Below, in pieces: positions 12,787 through 24,090 of a stretch of DNA of 64,000 bases. The position numbers and the translations under genes are program-made. The stretch's first letter is position 1. Each line of letters begins with the position of its first letter. The notes beneath the pieces are model-generated. The model did not search any database. It was given only the letters and a program-made list of their open reading frames with translations, and was not told where the DNA came from. Source of the stretch: Boothiomyces macroporosus. Taxonomy: Eukaryota; Chytridiomycota; Chytridiomycetes; Rhizophydiales; Terramycetaceae. The DNA is taken from positions 1-64,000 of the forward strand of contig JADGKB010000021.1 in assembly GCA_027604185.1 (NCBI GenBank), in the 5' to 3' direction.

Positions 12787-15647
12787 TTACCAAGACGGAT
12801 CATCTCCGGAAGAAATCCCAGGTGTGCTAGTGTTAACTTGATTTATACCTAACTTCGTCTGCAGTATCACCAGCAGCAAATCCCATATCAGAATGAGAAG
12901 ACGATTTCGTTTCTTGATTGGGAATTCCAGTAATGCCCTTCTTATCTTTCACAAGTGCCATGTACTTTTGCAACAATGGATCATTTTCTAGCTGATTGAT
13001 ACCCTTCATTGCTTCTTCTTTTTCTTTTTGTTTTGCTCGTTCAATTTCTTTTGCCCTTTCAATCTCCTTTTGACGCTCCAATTCCAGTGCCTTTTGCATT
13101 TCTTTGGCGATCCTTTCATTCTTTAATCGTTCCTCTTCTGCGATTCTTTTTTTTTCTGATTCTTTTTGTCGCTCAAGTTCCTGTGCCAGTCTCTCTTTCT
13201 CCAGTTTCTCTTCTTCAAGTCTTTTTTGCTCTTGACGTTCCATTTCTAATTTCTTTTCTTGCTCAAACTTTTCTTGAGCCAATTTTTCATCTTTGAGTCT
13301 TTGCAGTTCCTGCCGTTCTTTCTCCAATCTCTGTTCATTTTCTTGCTCAACTCTGCGCAGTTCGTCTTGTCGTCGTTCTTCCTGCAAAAGTTCTTGTCTT
13401 TTAATTTCAGCTTGTGATTTTAGTAGGATTGAATCAGTTTTAACAGGAATATCCACTTTAGTCGAAACCAAGTCCAACTTCTCAGAGACACCTTCTACAT
13501 GATGCGAATCTATTACTGGCTGAGATAAATTGTTTTTGAGAGTAGTCTCTACTGGTGGAATCTTTGAAGTCAGTGATGAAATTTTCACTCCAGAATTGTT
13601 AATCTCTGAGGGGTCTTTGGAATAATCTCTTTTAAACATTAAATCGTATTCTTTTTCATACTTTTCCAAAATCGGATCTATAAACAGCGGGGATCCTTCA
13701 TCTTTTGGTAGTGGTACAGCCTGATTGTATTTCATACTATAGTTTTCAGGCATGGGAATCTGGAACTTTGGTTCTCCAAATTTGTGTTTGAATTTGTCAC
13801 TTGAAATATTTTTATATTGGTCATCTATAGTATCCTGGGAAGGAGAGAAACTTCTGTGTTATTAATAATCACCTGATATTGTTTGGATGAATACTTATAT
13901 TTGATTGGGCTAAATTAGATCGCTGTTGTGCTAGAGTGAACGCCGCTTGGCTTTGATGTAGAAGTACTCTCATATCTGCTAGTTCTCTTGACAATTCCTT
14001 ATTTTTCAGCACTTCCTTTTCTAGCTTCTGATTAAGCAATTCGTTTTGAGATATTTCATGGTCCAGTTTTTCGACTAACTCTTTACATTGAGTCTTCCAC
14101 CTAGCTTCATTTTCCCTGGCCAATCTCAAATCTTCCGCATGATCGACCTTTGGTGTCATTAAACCTTTAACTAAGGCTTCATTTTCTTGATCAACATTCG
14201 GTTACCTTGTTGTCTTAATTCTGCTTTCTTTTCGGCTTCCAACAACTGTTTCTTCAGACTGGTGATTTCAAATTCAAGTGATATTGACCCTTTTGAAGTA
14301 AGAAGTTGTAATTGAAGATCTTTTACTTGATACAATGCATCTTCTTTCGCTTTCTTTGCTTCCTCAAGTCTAGCAAGGGCGTCATTCAGCTCGATCTTTG
14401 CCTCTGAGAGTTCCTGTTCAGTCTTTTGTATTTTGGAGAGCATTTTGTCAACAGTGGCTTCCTTTTGATCAACAACCAATTTTTCTCCTAATATTAAAGG
14501 TTTGCACCTTTTAATTTTGCTCGTTCTACCTCAACGGTAGATAAGAGTGAGGTATACTCTTTTGCCAGATTTACTTTGTATTGAGTCATTGATTCCTCCA
14601 TTTGCTTGGTGTACTTTTCTTTGAATTCGGAAAGTTGCTTCATTTGATCTTGAATTTCGACATTTCGCTGTTTCAGCTGATCCCGCTCAAGCGTTGTTTG
14701 CCTAGCAGACAACTCCAATTCATTTCGCAGTTGGGTTTCTTTGAGCATTTTAATGTTGCTTTCGTCCAATAGCTTTTGTCGAAGTTCGATATTTCTCTTG
14801 TCCAGCTCCTTTTCCCTTTCTGCTAATCTAGCTCGCTCCAATTGGATATCATTCAAATGCTTTGTGTCCAATTCCAATAGCTTTTGTTCGTAATCTGATT
14901 TCAGCCTATCGATTTCAATTTGAGAAGCTTTCTTTTCCTCTAATTTCATTTTTGCCAATTCTACTTGCTTGAAATTTGCCAACTGTTGTTCCAACTGTTT
15001 CGAATTCTGTTCCTCCAGCTCTCTTTGATAGTTGTACAGTCGCTCTTCTAGCTGTGCTACTTGTGCCCTTTCATACTGTCCTTTTCGATGTCGAAGGGAG
15101 TGATCTATATCGCGAAGCTTGATATCTATCATCAAAAAGAAATACGTAATAAGTCATCAATTTCAACATTGGTTTGGATCTCTTTATCTCTGGTTGGATT
15201 GTCTGTAATTTTTGAAATGCTCCTAACAAGTCTCATGATAAGCGACTCTTTTGAATCATCCAGATTAATCTTGTTCTTTATAGGATCCAGATGGAGAGCC
15301 CTAACAATATCATCCTGCTTTAGGGTAGAGCTGGTAGTCTGTCCAGTTTCTGGTAGAAATACAGATAGAGTAAACTCCAATCCTCGTTCTGATAAATATT
15401 CCGTAAACAAAGAATCAACAACTTTGACCAACAGTAGCGACGCTGGTGATGGCTGGTTCTTTGTAATCCTGGTTCTGAAAGATAATTCTGCATACAGTTT
15501 CGAACGAAGTTGAGACTAAGTTAAATAGGGTTAAACTTTAAGCTTTTCTTTTAATCCCGCTTTATTAAACTGATCCAGAAGCCGATCTCGGAGTTCTTGC
15601 TGCGAAAATTGTTCGAGTTGGTAATGCTGTGATTGCACCTCAGACAT
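12787..15647 (-). CDS. OFD1: OFD1-like centriolar protein
   Basis: Seven exons: 15537-15647, 15146-15515, 14508-15125, 14206-14487, 13873-14185, 12849-13853, 12787-12826. Introns are 19-22 bp; about 912 residues against about 1010 in human OFD1. The N-terminus reads LRSKLYAELSFR, then a LisH region with EYLSERGLEFTLSVFLPETG, the OFD1 signature. Long coiled coil follows, then a Glu/Arg/Gln-rich region and a conserved tail NDPLLQKYMALVKD ending GDDPSW, as in human OFD1 (NPLEKYMKI and a terminal DDSW). OFD1 caps distal centrioles, limits their length and is needed for distal appendages and cilia. Its presence implies centrioles. It shares a 257 bp divergent region with the NDUFA4-like gene. Confidence 0.88.
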
Positions 15648-15860
15648 TTCACAAAAATACTAAAAGAGAAATTTCACACGAAAATACATGTGATGGAAAT
15701 CCACTGCCCAGCTGATATTACTCATTGGATGAAAATAACCAGTTACCATTCGCCCTTTTATCTGGTGATTAGTCAGGATGAAACTTTTTTGTGTGACAGT
15801 CATTTTGATTCACAATGAAAATGAAGTGATTAATTTTTCATGGTAGTGGAAAAAGTGTCC

Positions 15861-15868
15861 TATAAAAG
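15861..15868 (+). promoter_or_regulatory. TATA box of NDUFA4-like gene 1
   Basis: TATAAAAG lies 37 bp before the ATG at 15905. Transcription about 30 bp downstream would leave a 5' leader of only about 10-15 bases. The paralogue at 17800 has a similar CCTATAAA element. This is sequence-based only; no initiator or start site is known. Confidence 0.5.
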
Positions 15869-15904
15869 GGCATCGCTTCTCTATGGAATATCTCATACAA
15901 TCAA

Positions 15905-16201
15905 ATGTCTGCACTCTCATACAGAATGAAAGAAGTCTCTTCCTTTTTCCAATTCAGGAAAATCCCATCTGGCATCTACCCTCTTGCATTGGTCATGGTT
16001 GGCGCAATTAGTGGTGGAAGTTATTTCGCCTATCACTGCCTAATGGGCCCAGAAATCGCCCTTGACAAGAAGCACAATCCGCATCCAAACTTGAATGTCA
16101 AAAGAGACGAAACCCACAAGTTCTATGATTACTCTGGTACTCAGCCAAAGAAATGGAGCAGATTCAAGTCTTTCAGCGAAAGTGAATCTCAAAGCTTATA
16201 A
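15905..16201 (+). CDS. NDUFA4: NDUFA4/B12D-family COX-associated protein, copy 1
   Basis: Intronless, 98 residues. One transmembrane helix lies at about residues 22-45 (IYPLALVMVGAISGGSYFAY), preceded by a short matrix-side basic segment. The conserved tail is KKHNPHPNLNVKRDE followed by KFYDYSGTQPKKW. The family, once called the MLRQ subunit of complex I, is now regarded in animals as a cytochrome c oxidase subunit (NDUFA4/COXFA4). It belongs in the inner mitochondrial membrane. A second copy on the other strand (17528-17800) has the same layout, and the SPAG1-like gene sits between them, so this looks like an inverted duplication. Copy 1 has an extra Ser-rich C-terminus. Confidence 0.85.
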   Translation: MSALSYRMKEVSSFFQFRKIPSGIYPLALVMVGAISGGSYFAYHCLMGPEIALDKKHNPHPNLNVKRDETHKFYDYSGTQPKKWSRFKSFSESESQSL

Positions 16202-16251
16202 ATATATATAGTGTTTTTTTATATTTTTTAATTTGTTTTCGCGTTTACAAC

Positions 16252-17513
16252 ATGTTGGGACCGCAAGATATGCAAGGAATCGCCAAGCTGGTCGATCCAG
16301 GATTTGAATCGGCCAGAGAATCAGAAGTAGATATCAATCACTTGGACTATGGGTACGTTGAAAAGTGTACAGATATCAGGTATCTCAAAGTACTGCTCGC
16401 GTATTTAAAGTAATATTTGTTAACTAAGGAGCGAAAAGGAAGGATACTTTCCCCACTTGGAAGAGTTTATGATCAAGCGGATAGAAACTCTTGATCCATC
16501 AATCAAGCTCAGTCCTTTAAACCCTCATGAAAAGTATGAAATGGAAAAACAAGTAGAAAATGAATTATCAGTAATGGAAAATTAATAATAGGAATGGGTC
16601 AATTCCGTTTCAACAAAAGATTCTGAATTGGCCCAAGTTGCAGAAAAGAATGACGAGTTAACTCAAGACATTGTCGTGGAAAGTACTTTTGTGTCAACAA
16701 ACTCGTACGAAAAACCAGTTCCAGCTGTTAGCAAAAACACAAACCGTATCAAATCAAATGATTACCGAGCATGGGATAAATTTGACGTTGACAAGGAAGT
16801 AGAAAAGATTGACAACAAAGCAGAGAAATCGGCACCAACAAAGTTTGGAACAGCCTTATCTTCAATTGAAATACCAAAGAATCTTACAAAGCAAGAATTA
16901 GAGTATTTGGCAGTTCGTGAAAAAGAAAAAGGAAATGAATGTTTGGCAGCCAAGGAATTTGATCAGGCGGTATCTTTAGCTAATCCAGTTGATTCACTAT
17001 ACAACCAGTATTAAACTACATGCCGCTTGTGCCAGCTACAACAACCGCGCATTATGCTACATGAAAATGAAACAATACTCAAACGCGGCAGACGACTGTA
17101 CCAAATCTTTACAATTTGAATTCAGCTTCAAAGCCTGTCTAAGAAGGAGTATGGCTTACTATAATATCGGTAGGTACCAAGACGCCGTTATGGATATTGA
17201 AAAATGTCTTGAAACAAAGCCAAACGATAAAGAAGCTTTGGATCTAAAGAAAAAGATTTATGAGAAATGGTCATCTGTGGATGGTACAGTTCACCAAAAG
17301 CCAAAGACAGGTACCAGATTGAAGATTCAACAAGTGGAAGAAATAACACGAATTGAAGAACAAGAGGAGATTACTGAAATCAAGACAGAAGGGACTATTA
17401 AGGCTGAAAAGACGCAAGTTGTTATTGAGGATGTTGAAGATGACTCTGATGACGAACCTGTTGTTAAAAGAAAAATTAATGTAAAGCAGGTTGATTCAGA
17501 TGATGAAGATTAA
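16252..17513 (+). CDS. SPAG1: SPAG1-like TPR protein, axonemal dynein assembly factor
   Basis: Four exons: 16252-16409, 16429-16570, 16592-16969, 16989-17513. Introns are 19-21 bp; 400 residues. The N-terminus has INHLDYGYVEKCTDIRYL and EKEGYFPHLEEF, which align with the start of SPAG1 (HLDFKYIEKCSDVKHLE). TPR repeats fill about residues 215-330 (SYNNRALCYMKMKQY, RRSMAYYNIGRYQDAVMD). An acidic Asp/Glu tail follows, ending DSDDED. In the family the TPRs hold the Hsp90/Hsp70 C-terminal EEVD, as in R2TP-type co-chaperones, for cytoplasmic preassembly of axonemal dynein arms. It is much shorter than human SPAG1 (about 926) and carries one TPR block. If correctly assigned, it supports a motile flagellum. 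Confidence 0.78.
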
Positions 17514-17527
17514 TAAATACCAATTTA

Positions 17528-17800
17528 TTAATTATCCTTGTTCCATCTGGTCCATTTTTCAGGTTGAGTACCTGATGGGTCGTAAAACTTGTGGGTTTGG
17601 TTTCTCTTTAGAGCCAAGTTTGGATGTGGATTGTGTTTTCTATCCCAGCTAACATCTGGATTAACTGCAGTATGGTATAGTAGGAAACTGGCACCTGTGA
17701 TTGCTCCAACCATAATCACTGCCAATGGATAGATACCAGTAGGGATCTTCTTCAATTGAAAGAACGAAGTAATTGGAGGGTTTTTGTACGCTTCTCCCAT
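17528..17800 (-). CDS. NDUFA4: NDUFA4/B12D-family COX-associated protein, copy 2
   Basis: Intronless, 90 residues. It shares SFFQLKKIPTGIYPLAV, the membrane helix, RKHNPHPNLALKR and HKFYDPSGTQPEKW with copy 1 but lacks that copy's Ser-rich extension. Like copy 1 it should be a single-pass inner-membrane protein associated with cytochrome c oxidase. Its stop codon lies 14 bp from the SPAG1-like stop on the other strand, so the two 3' UTRs must overlap. The two paralogues point in opposite directions around the TPR gene. Confidence 0.85.
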   Translation of the reverse strand: MGEAYKNPPITSFFQLKKIPTGIYPLAVIMVGAITGASFLLYHTAVNPDVSWDRKHNPHPNLALKRNQTHKFYDPSGTQPEKWTRWNKDN

Positions 17801-17825
17801 TGTGCGAGGTTTGTCCGATATCTCA

Positions 17826-17832
17826 ATTTATA
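17826..17832 (-). promoter_or_regulatory. TATA-like element of NDUFA4-like gene 2
   Basis: Read on the minus strand, CCTATAAAT lies about 26-32 bp before the ATG at 17800, at nearly the same place as the CCTATAAAAG of the paralogue. The shared placement suggests the duplication included the core promoter. This is an inference from sequence alone. Confidence 0.35.
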
Positions 17833-17964
17833 GGAATTTGTCCATTGTTCCTGTAAAAATTACTCACGATTTCTAACAATGGAAATGCAAAGCCGCAGAG
17901 TTACAATATCAAATAGTGCAATGTTATGATTTCAAATAATGTTTATTAAAATAATGAAAGCTAA

Positions 17965-19962
17965 TTATGGCTTTTTAGTGTCTTTAAAATCTGCATCTAC
18001 TGGTTCATCTTTGGATGGTTCAGATGATGATTCTTTGTTTTGATAAACTTTTTGGAAGAGGTTGAGGGATGCTTGTTGTACAGCGTCTTGTTTTTCCTTG
18101 ATTTCTTCTGGAGTAACAGAATCTGGTCCCTTGGCCATGAATTCACGCAATTCTTTAATTTGTTCCTTGATCTTTTCAGCTTCTGCGTTATCAATCTTGT
18201 CTTTAAAGTCAGCCATTGCCTTTTCAGTAGAGTGAATGACAGACTCAGCTGCGTTGAAGGCTTCAATAACTTCCTTTCTCTTCTTGTCAGTTTCGGCGAA
18301 TTGCTCTGCGTTCTTGATCATAGAATCAATTTCAGAGTCTGACAAACCAGAAGAAGCAGCAATAGTAATAGATTGATCAACTCCAGTGTTCTTGTCCTTG
18401 GCGGAAACATTGACGATACCATCAGCATCAATATCAAAAGTGACTTCGATTTGAGGAGTTCCACGAGGGGCTGGGGCAAGTCCAGTCAAGTTGAATTGTC
18501 CAAGCATCTTGTTGTCTCTTACTAATTCTCTTTCTCCTTGGAATACCTTGATTTCGACTTGAGTTTGTCCATCGGCGGCAGTAGAGAAGACTTGGCTCTT
18601 TTTGGTTGGGATGGTGGTGTTTCTGTTGATCAATCTAGTGAAAACCCCACCCAAGGTTTCAATACCAAGGGAAAGTGGAGTAACATCGAGCAAAAGAATG
18701 GAAGTAACTTCTCCAGACAATACACCACCTTGAATAGCAGCACCGATAGCGACAGCTTCGTCAGGGTTGACAGATTTGGTAGCTTCACGTTTGAAGACTT
18801 GCTTGACAATTTCTTGAACTTTTGGAGTTCTGGACATACCACCAACAAGAATGACTTCATCGATATCAGAGGTAGAAATTCCTGCGTCCTTGATAGCTTT
18901 CTTGCAAGGTTCGATGGTGCGTTCCAATAATTTAGCAGTTAATGATTCAAACTGAGCTCTAGTTAACGTGGTTAAAATGTGCTTTGGTCCAGAGGCGTCA
19001 GCAGTGATGAAAGGCAAGTTGATTTCGGTGGTGAGGGTAGTGGACAATTCACACTTGGCCTTTTCAGCAGCTTCACGAATACGTTGAAGAGCCATTCTGT
19101 CGTTTGCAAGATCGATTCCGTTTTCCTTCTTGAATTCTGCAACAAAGTGGTTAACAAGCAAGTTGTCAAAATCTTCACCACCAAGGTGAGTATCACCGTT
19201 GGTAGACTTTACTTCAAAGACACCCTTTTGGATTTCCAAAATGGAAACATCAAAAGTACCACCTCCCAAATCATAAACTGCAACAATGTTGTCGTTGTTC
19301 TTGTCGGCACCATAAGCCAAGGCGGCAGCAGTTGGCTCGTTGATTACTCTAAGGACGTTCAAACCAGCAATTTGACCGGCATCCTTGGTAGCCTGTCTTT
19401 GTGCATCGTTGAAATAAGCAGGTACAGTAACAACAGCGTTTTTAACTGGCTTTCCAAGGAAGCCTTCAGCAGTTTCCTTCATCTTTTGCAAAACGAAACC
19501 ACCGACTTGGGATGGTGAATATTTCTTTCCTCTAGCTTCAACCCAAGCATCGCCGTTGGTGTGCTTGACAATCTTGTAAGATACAGTCTTTAAATCAGCT
19601 TGTACAGCAGGGTCGGAGTATTGGCGACCAATTAAACGTTTAGTAGCGAATAATGTGTGTTCAGGGTTGACAACAGCTTGTCTCTTGGCAGGTGTACCAA
19701 CGATCAATTCGCCATCTTTACCGAAAGCAACGATAGATGGAGTTGTACGTTGGCCTTCAGCGTTTTCGATGACTCTAGGGGATTTACCGTCCATAACTAA
19801 TCGTCAATTACAAGAGTACCTGCGACACAGGAGTTTGTGGTTCCAAGATCGATACCAATAACTTGGCCTTGAACTTTATCACTATTAAATCTTTTAAATA
19901 ATTGGGTCTAAAGTTTAATGCATTGAAAGTACCTTTAGAGTATTTCTTGTCAAACGCAACAT
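17965..19962 (-). CDS. HSPA9: Mitochondrial Hsp70 (Ssc1/mortalin)
   Basis: Three exons: 19933-19962 (10 codons), 19820-19907 and 17965-19796, with introns of 25 and 23 bp. 649 residues. The N-terminus [10 protein letters not shown] is a short basic amphipathic mitochondrial presequence. [13 protein letters not shown] spans intron 2; [11 protein letters not shown] and [12 protein letters not shown] are the other ATPase signatures. The substrate-binding domain is of DnaK type, and the acidic end [10 protein letters not shown] is typical of mitochondrial forms rather than the cytosolic EEVD. It is the ATP-driven motor of the presequence translocase and a matrix chaperone. Two copies of Tim44, its membrane anchor, lie at 62-64 kb. 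The full set of ATPase motifs is present. Confidence 0.95.
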
Positions 19963-20286
19963 CGTTTTTGATTACAAAAAAAATTTCTTTAATTTGTCAG
20001 ATGGTTGGGGAAAAAATTGAGCCAATCATTTTTCTTGCTTAACGGAAAAACCACTAGAAAGTTCTGAGTCGACGGATTTTGGAAGCGATGAATCACCACA
20101 ACCAAGAGGATGATTCCCTAAACCGTGCTTAGCAAGTGCGCTTCAGGGCTAGCAGTTTGGGGCCGCCGGTTAAAACATTTGCATCAAAAAACAGATTTAT
20201 TCAGATTATAAAACGTGGGCAGACTTTGCTCTTTCGAGGGCTACATTCTTTACCGGGGATTGCTTGAGTCTTGAGTGTTCTTTGCG
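19963..20286. other. Intergenic region, Hsp70 upstream / SMC2 downstream
   Basis: This 324 bp stretch holds no convincing gene. It contains the Hsp70 5' flank with poly-A/T runs near 19976-19990 and a candidate heat-shock element at 20056-20065. The part near 20280 is the SMC2 3' flank. Confidence 0.6.
20056..20065. promoter_or_regulatory. Candidate heat-shock element upstream of mtHsp70
   Basis: AGAAAGTTCT contains two perfect inverted nGAAn units about 95 bp before the Hsp70 ATG (19962). A functional element usually needs three units; the flanking pentamers match poorly. Placement before an Hsp70 gene makes it worth noting, but a chance match is possible. Confidence 0.3.
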
Positions 20287-23200
20287 CTAAAGTGAATTAT
20301 TTTTTACCTCCACCTGACTAACCCCATCAACAAATTTGGTGCGGAACAGTACATTCGCGTTATTGTACATTCCATCTTTAAGGGATACTAGAATGAACTG
20401 AGATGTTCTGAATCTGCTTTTCAATAACTTTCCGATATTTTGTGTGTGCGACAAATCTAGGGCTGCATCAACTTCATCTAAAATATACATTGGAGCTGGA
20501 TTGAATTGTAAAAGGGCTAGGATAAGAGACAAGGCTATTAGGGAACGCTGCCCTCCTGATAATTCTGTTAGCGAGGACTTCCATACACCTCCAAGACACA
20601 CTCTCACTTCCAAACCTTCACTAATATCCCCTTCTGGTGGCTCAAGCTTGCAGGTATTTCCAGGAAGTAAATCCCCAAAGATATCACCAAAATCTTTGTT
20701 TACTTTTTCCCAGGTTTTTAGCAGCTTATCATGCTTCTTTCGATCCAAGTATTCAAGTGTCGACTGAATCGACGTTTTATCTTTCTTTACTCTAGTGAGT
20801 TTGTTTTTGAGAGACGTTGCATTCTTTTCAACCCTGTTGTTAATACTATTTACTTGTCATATTTGTCAATTACGGTTGGGTCAACATTTCTCTTTAATTT
20901 GTCTTCGCTCGCAGATAGATGCTTAATTTTGGTCTCCAGCTCAGAAATATTGTATTCTTTAAAGTTGTACTGAGTACCTTCAACTCCAAACAGCTGCTTT
21001 TGATCTTTGATCCATTGGTACTCCTTTTCCAATTTCTTTATGTATGACTTTGATTTTGATAAGTCTTCTGTCATGCTTTGCAATTGCGACTTTATTTGCT
21101 GCAGTTCCAGTTTGTTGTCTTCAATTTGTTGATTCTTGGAGACTAGTGCTTTTTCCAACGATTGCAACTCCTTGTCATATTTTGCGAGTGCTTTACGCTC
21201 TTCCTGCAACTCAGTAGACATGCCAATCATATAATCCTTCGATTAGTAAAAGTTACATCCAATTTCTTTACTTTTGCTTCCAGTTCGTTCTGTTCAATTT
21301 TGACTTTTTCAATATTTTCCTTTGCAGTGTTAATCGACTCGTTGATTTTCACAATTTCAGCTTCGAATTGCAGACTTTCTTCCTTGGATATATTAATTGC
21401 TTGCTTCATTTTCTCAACATCTGGTTCCATCTGAGAAAGCTTCTTCTTGTCTGCCTTGATTTGATTTTGAAGTGATTTTAATTTTGAATCTCGATTATTT
21501 GTCAGTTCTTCCATTTCCTTTTCAATTTCCTTGATGCGCAAGCTCGATTTTTCTTGTTTCAATTTTGCAGCTTCGATCGCATCTTTTGCAGCTTTGTGTT
21601 GCTCAATCAAATCATCTACTTGCTGGATAATCTTGAAATGAGGATTGTTTTCCATTCGAGTCTGTGCCAAATTAAGCTCATGATGCTTGAGTTCCTTTTT
21701 CTTGTTCATGCTATCCCACAGCTGCTTCTTTGTCAAGAAATCATCCAGCTCTTCAGTAGCAACATCCAAATGTTTTGCAATTAATCGTTGTTCGTTGTAC
21801 AATTTTTTCAAACTCTGCATTTTTAATAATATTCCGCTAGATTGAGACCTAGAACCACCAGTCAGCTGGCCAGAAGGATCGTATGAATCACCGTCGATTG
21901 TAACGGATTTGAGGTTTACGTTTTTATCAAAAGTAACCCTTTTGGCAGTGTTTGAATCTAGAATTAAAATTTTTGTACCGTTGCAAACCAATGTTGATCC
22001 AAAAATATAATTTAACGCTTGCGCAATCTCCTTGTCTTCTCCAATCAAATTTAATGCCAAGTCCACTTTTCCGGGGGCTAGCTTCTTGGCAGCTTGCACC
22101 TTTTCCGCTGGAGCTTTGTTTGCATGAATTTTGTTTAATGGGATAATTGTAACTCTTTTCTGGAGTTTTCCGTTTTGCAACAACTGTGTAGCTACCTTTT
22201 CGTCTTCAACAACAACTTGATAAAGTTTACCTCCAGCTGAAACTTCCAAAGCAGTGGATTTATCCAAATGTTCTTCTGGAATGGAAACTAGCGATACAAC
22301 TAACCCTTTTACTTTTGATCGGTCAAAGTTGGGAGTTGGGTCAATATAGTTGAACTTTACCCCATTCATAGTTCTTTCCATGTCATCAATCTTTTGCTGA
22401 ACGTCCTGCAAAGAGTGTGCAAGCTTCTTTTTACGGCTTATCAACTCTCCTTCGGCTTCCAAATTAATATCGATTGCTTTCAACTCGCTTTCCAAATTTT
22501 CCAAAATATTTTTGCTTTTTTGAACTTCAGCCAAAAGAGCAGCATTTTCTTTCTTTGCCTCTCTAGCTTTTGGTTCTTTTGCTTTAATTTCATTTTGCAA
22601 ATGAGATAGCTTGACCTTATTCTGCTGGATTTCAGATGCTGCAGTGCTGTTTTCTTGTTTTGCGGCTGTAATTAGCAGGATTTTACCAGCGAGTTGATCC
22701 ATGTAACCATTATCCTTTCCATCTGAGGAGCTAAGTCCAGTTGTAAGAGTGACAACTAAACTTTCTACATCTTTAATAGACTTTTTTAATGTATCATATT
22801 CTTTTAATTTTGCATCACACTCCCTTTCCAGGTCAGATGTATGTTCTTTTGCTGCTTCCAAGTTCGCTTTGGTCTAGTTAAATATATATTACTTCATCCA
22901 AACTAGTGTTCAGTGCTTTGATTTCATCCATTTCATCTTTAATTGCATTAGTTTTTAGCCCTATTTGCGTTCGGTACTTTGCAATTTCATTTCCAGTTTC
23001 CTTGAATTTATCTTCCAATTTGTAAAACACACCACCGTTCTTGAATTAAATGGATTGTACCTTTGATCTTTCCGCAGTAACTTCCTCAATCCTCTCTTGA
23101 GCTTCCTTGATTTCTTCATGAAGCATTTTTTCAGTTTTTTCCAAGTGAGAGATCCTCTCTGCTGATTGCTGCTTCTTTTCATCAAATTTCTCTACTAAAT

Positions 23201-24013
23201 TCTAGGTTAGCAGATATTACGGTGTACTTGACATAGTCACTTGCAACAATGACCTTTTCAAACTTTTCTCGTTCGGATCTAATCTTTTGAAACTCTAAAT
23301 ATTCACGTTTTTTGACTTGATATTCATCAAGCTTTGGTGCGATTTCCGTGTCTAGAAGCTAGGGTCAGCGAAAATTACCAAAGAGCTTTGAGCAAGCTTG
23401 CTTTCCTTTTTTTCGATTGCTTTCAATGCTTTATCCTTGCGATCTTCATATAGTCGAGTTCCAGCAGCTTCTTCAATCATCCCAAGGATCTGGGCGGGTT
23501 TCATATTAAGCACTTGGGTAATTTTTCCCTGCATAATTAAAAAGTTTGGATTCTGAATATTCAATTGTACAGATTGGAACATTTCTGTAACATTTTGCTG
23601 AGTTTGAGTTTTCCCATTGATTAAATACTTGTTTTTCCCTCCAATAATATACTAGTTTCAAAATCAAATAGTACCTGACGAGTTACTGTGATTGTCTTTT
23701 CAGATTCGTACCCAGGAGGAGATCGTTCCCTGTTGCTGTTGTCGAAGATGATTGTTACTGACGCTTTATTGATCCCAGCCTGTCCTTTCTTGTAAACCAA
23801 GTCTTCAATTCTAGTCGCACGAACCAATATTTAGAGATCACTTACATGCTGGTAGGAAGTAATTCCCAATACAAAACAAATTGAATCTAAAATATTGGAC
23901 TTTCCGGTTCCATTTAAGCCAGTGATGGCATTGAAACGAGGATCCCACTTTCCAATAACAGTCCTTGTTGCGTACGATTTGAACCCTTCCAGGATAATTT
24001 CATCAATGTGCAT
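20287..24013 (-). CDS. SMC2: SMC2, condensin ATPase subunit
   Basis: Nine exons: 23846-24013, 23675-23824, 23379-23651, 23221-23358, 23061-23201, 22893-23039, 21257-22873, 20854-21236, 20287-20833. 1187 residues, the normal SMC2 length. [15 protein letters not shown] and Walker [10 protein letters not shown] open the head. [14 protein letters not shown] lies in the N-terminal head, the hinge is in the middle of exon 7 ([16 protein letters not shown]), and the C-terminal head has the signature LSGGQRSL and Walker [12 protein letters not shown]. Introns are 19-23 bp. The first (23825-23845) must be removed because it has an in-frame stop, yet it appears to end in TG rather than AG. Partners in condensin would be SMC4 and the CAP proteins, not in this window. 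Confidence 0.95.
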
Positions 24014-24090
24014 TTGGAGATTGAATGGAAATTTTCGGACATTTTCAAGTCTGCGATTCAAAAAATAACACAATTCTCAGGTGTACAATA

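Noticed and set aside
13009..13502. Long plus-strand frames rich in Leu, Phe and Ser
   Set aside because: They are antisense shadows of the Glu/Arg/Lys-rich coiled coil of OFD1; the minus strand gives a conserved multi-exon protein.
18040..19518. Plus-strand frames of 100-179 codons inside the Hsp70 gene
   Set aside because: Antisense shadows of a highly conserved, strongly codon-biased gene; no family similarity seen.
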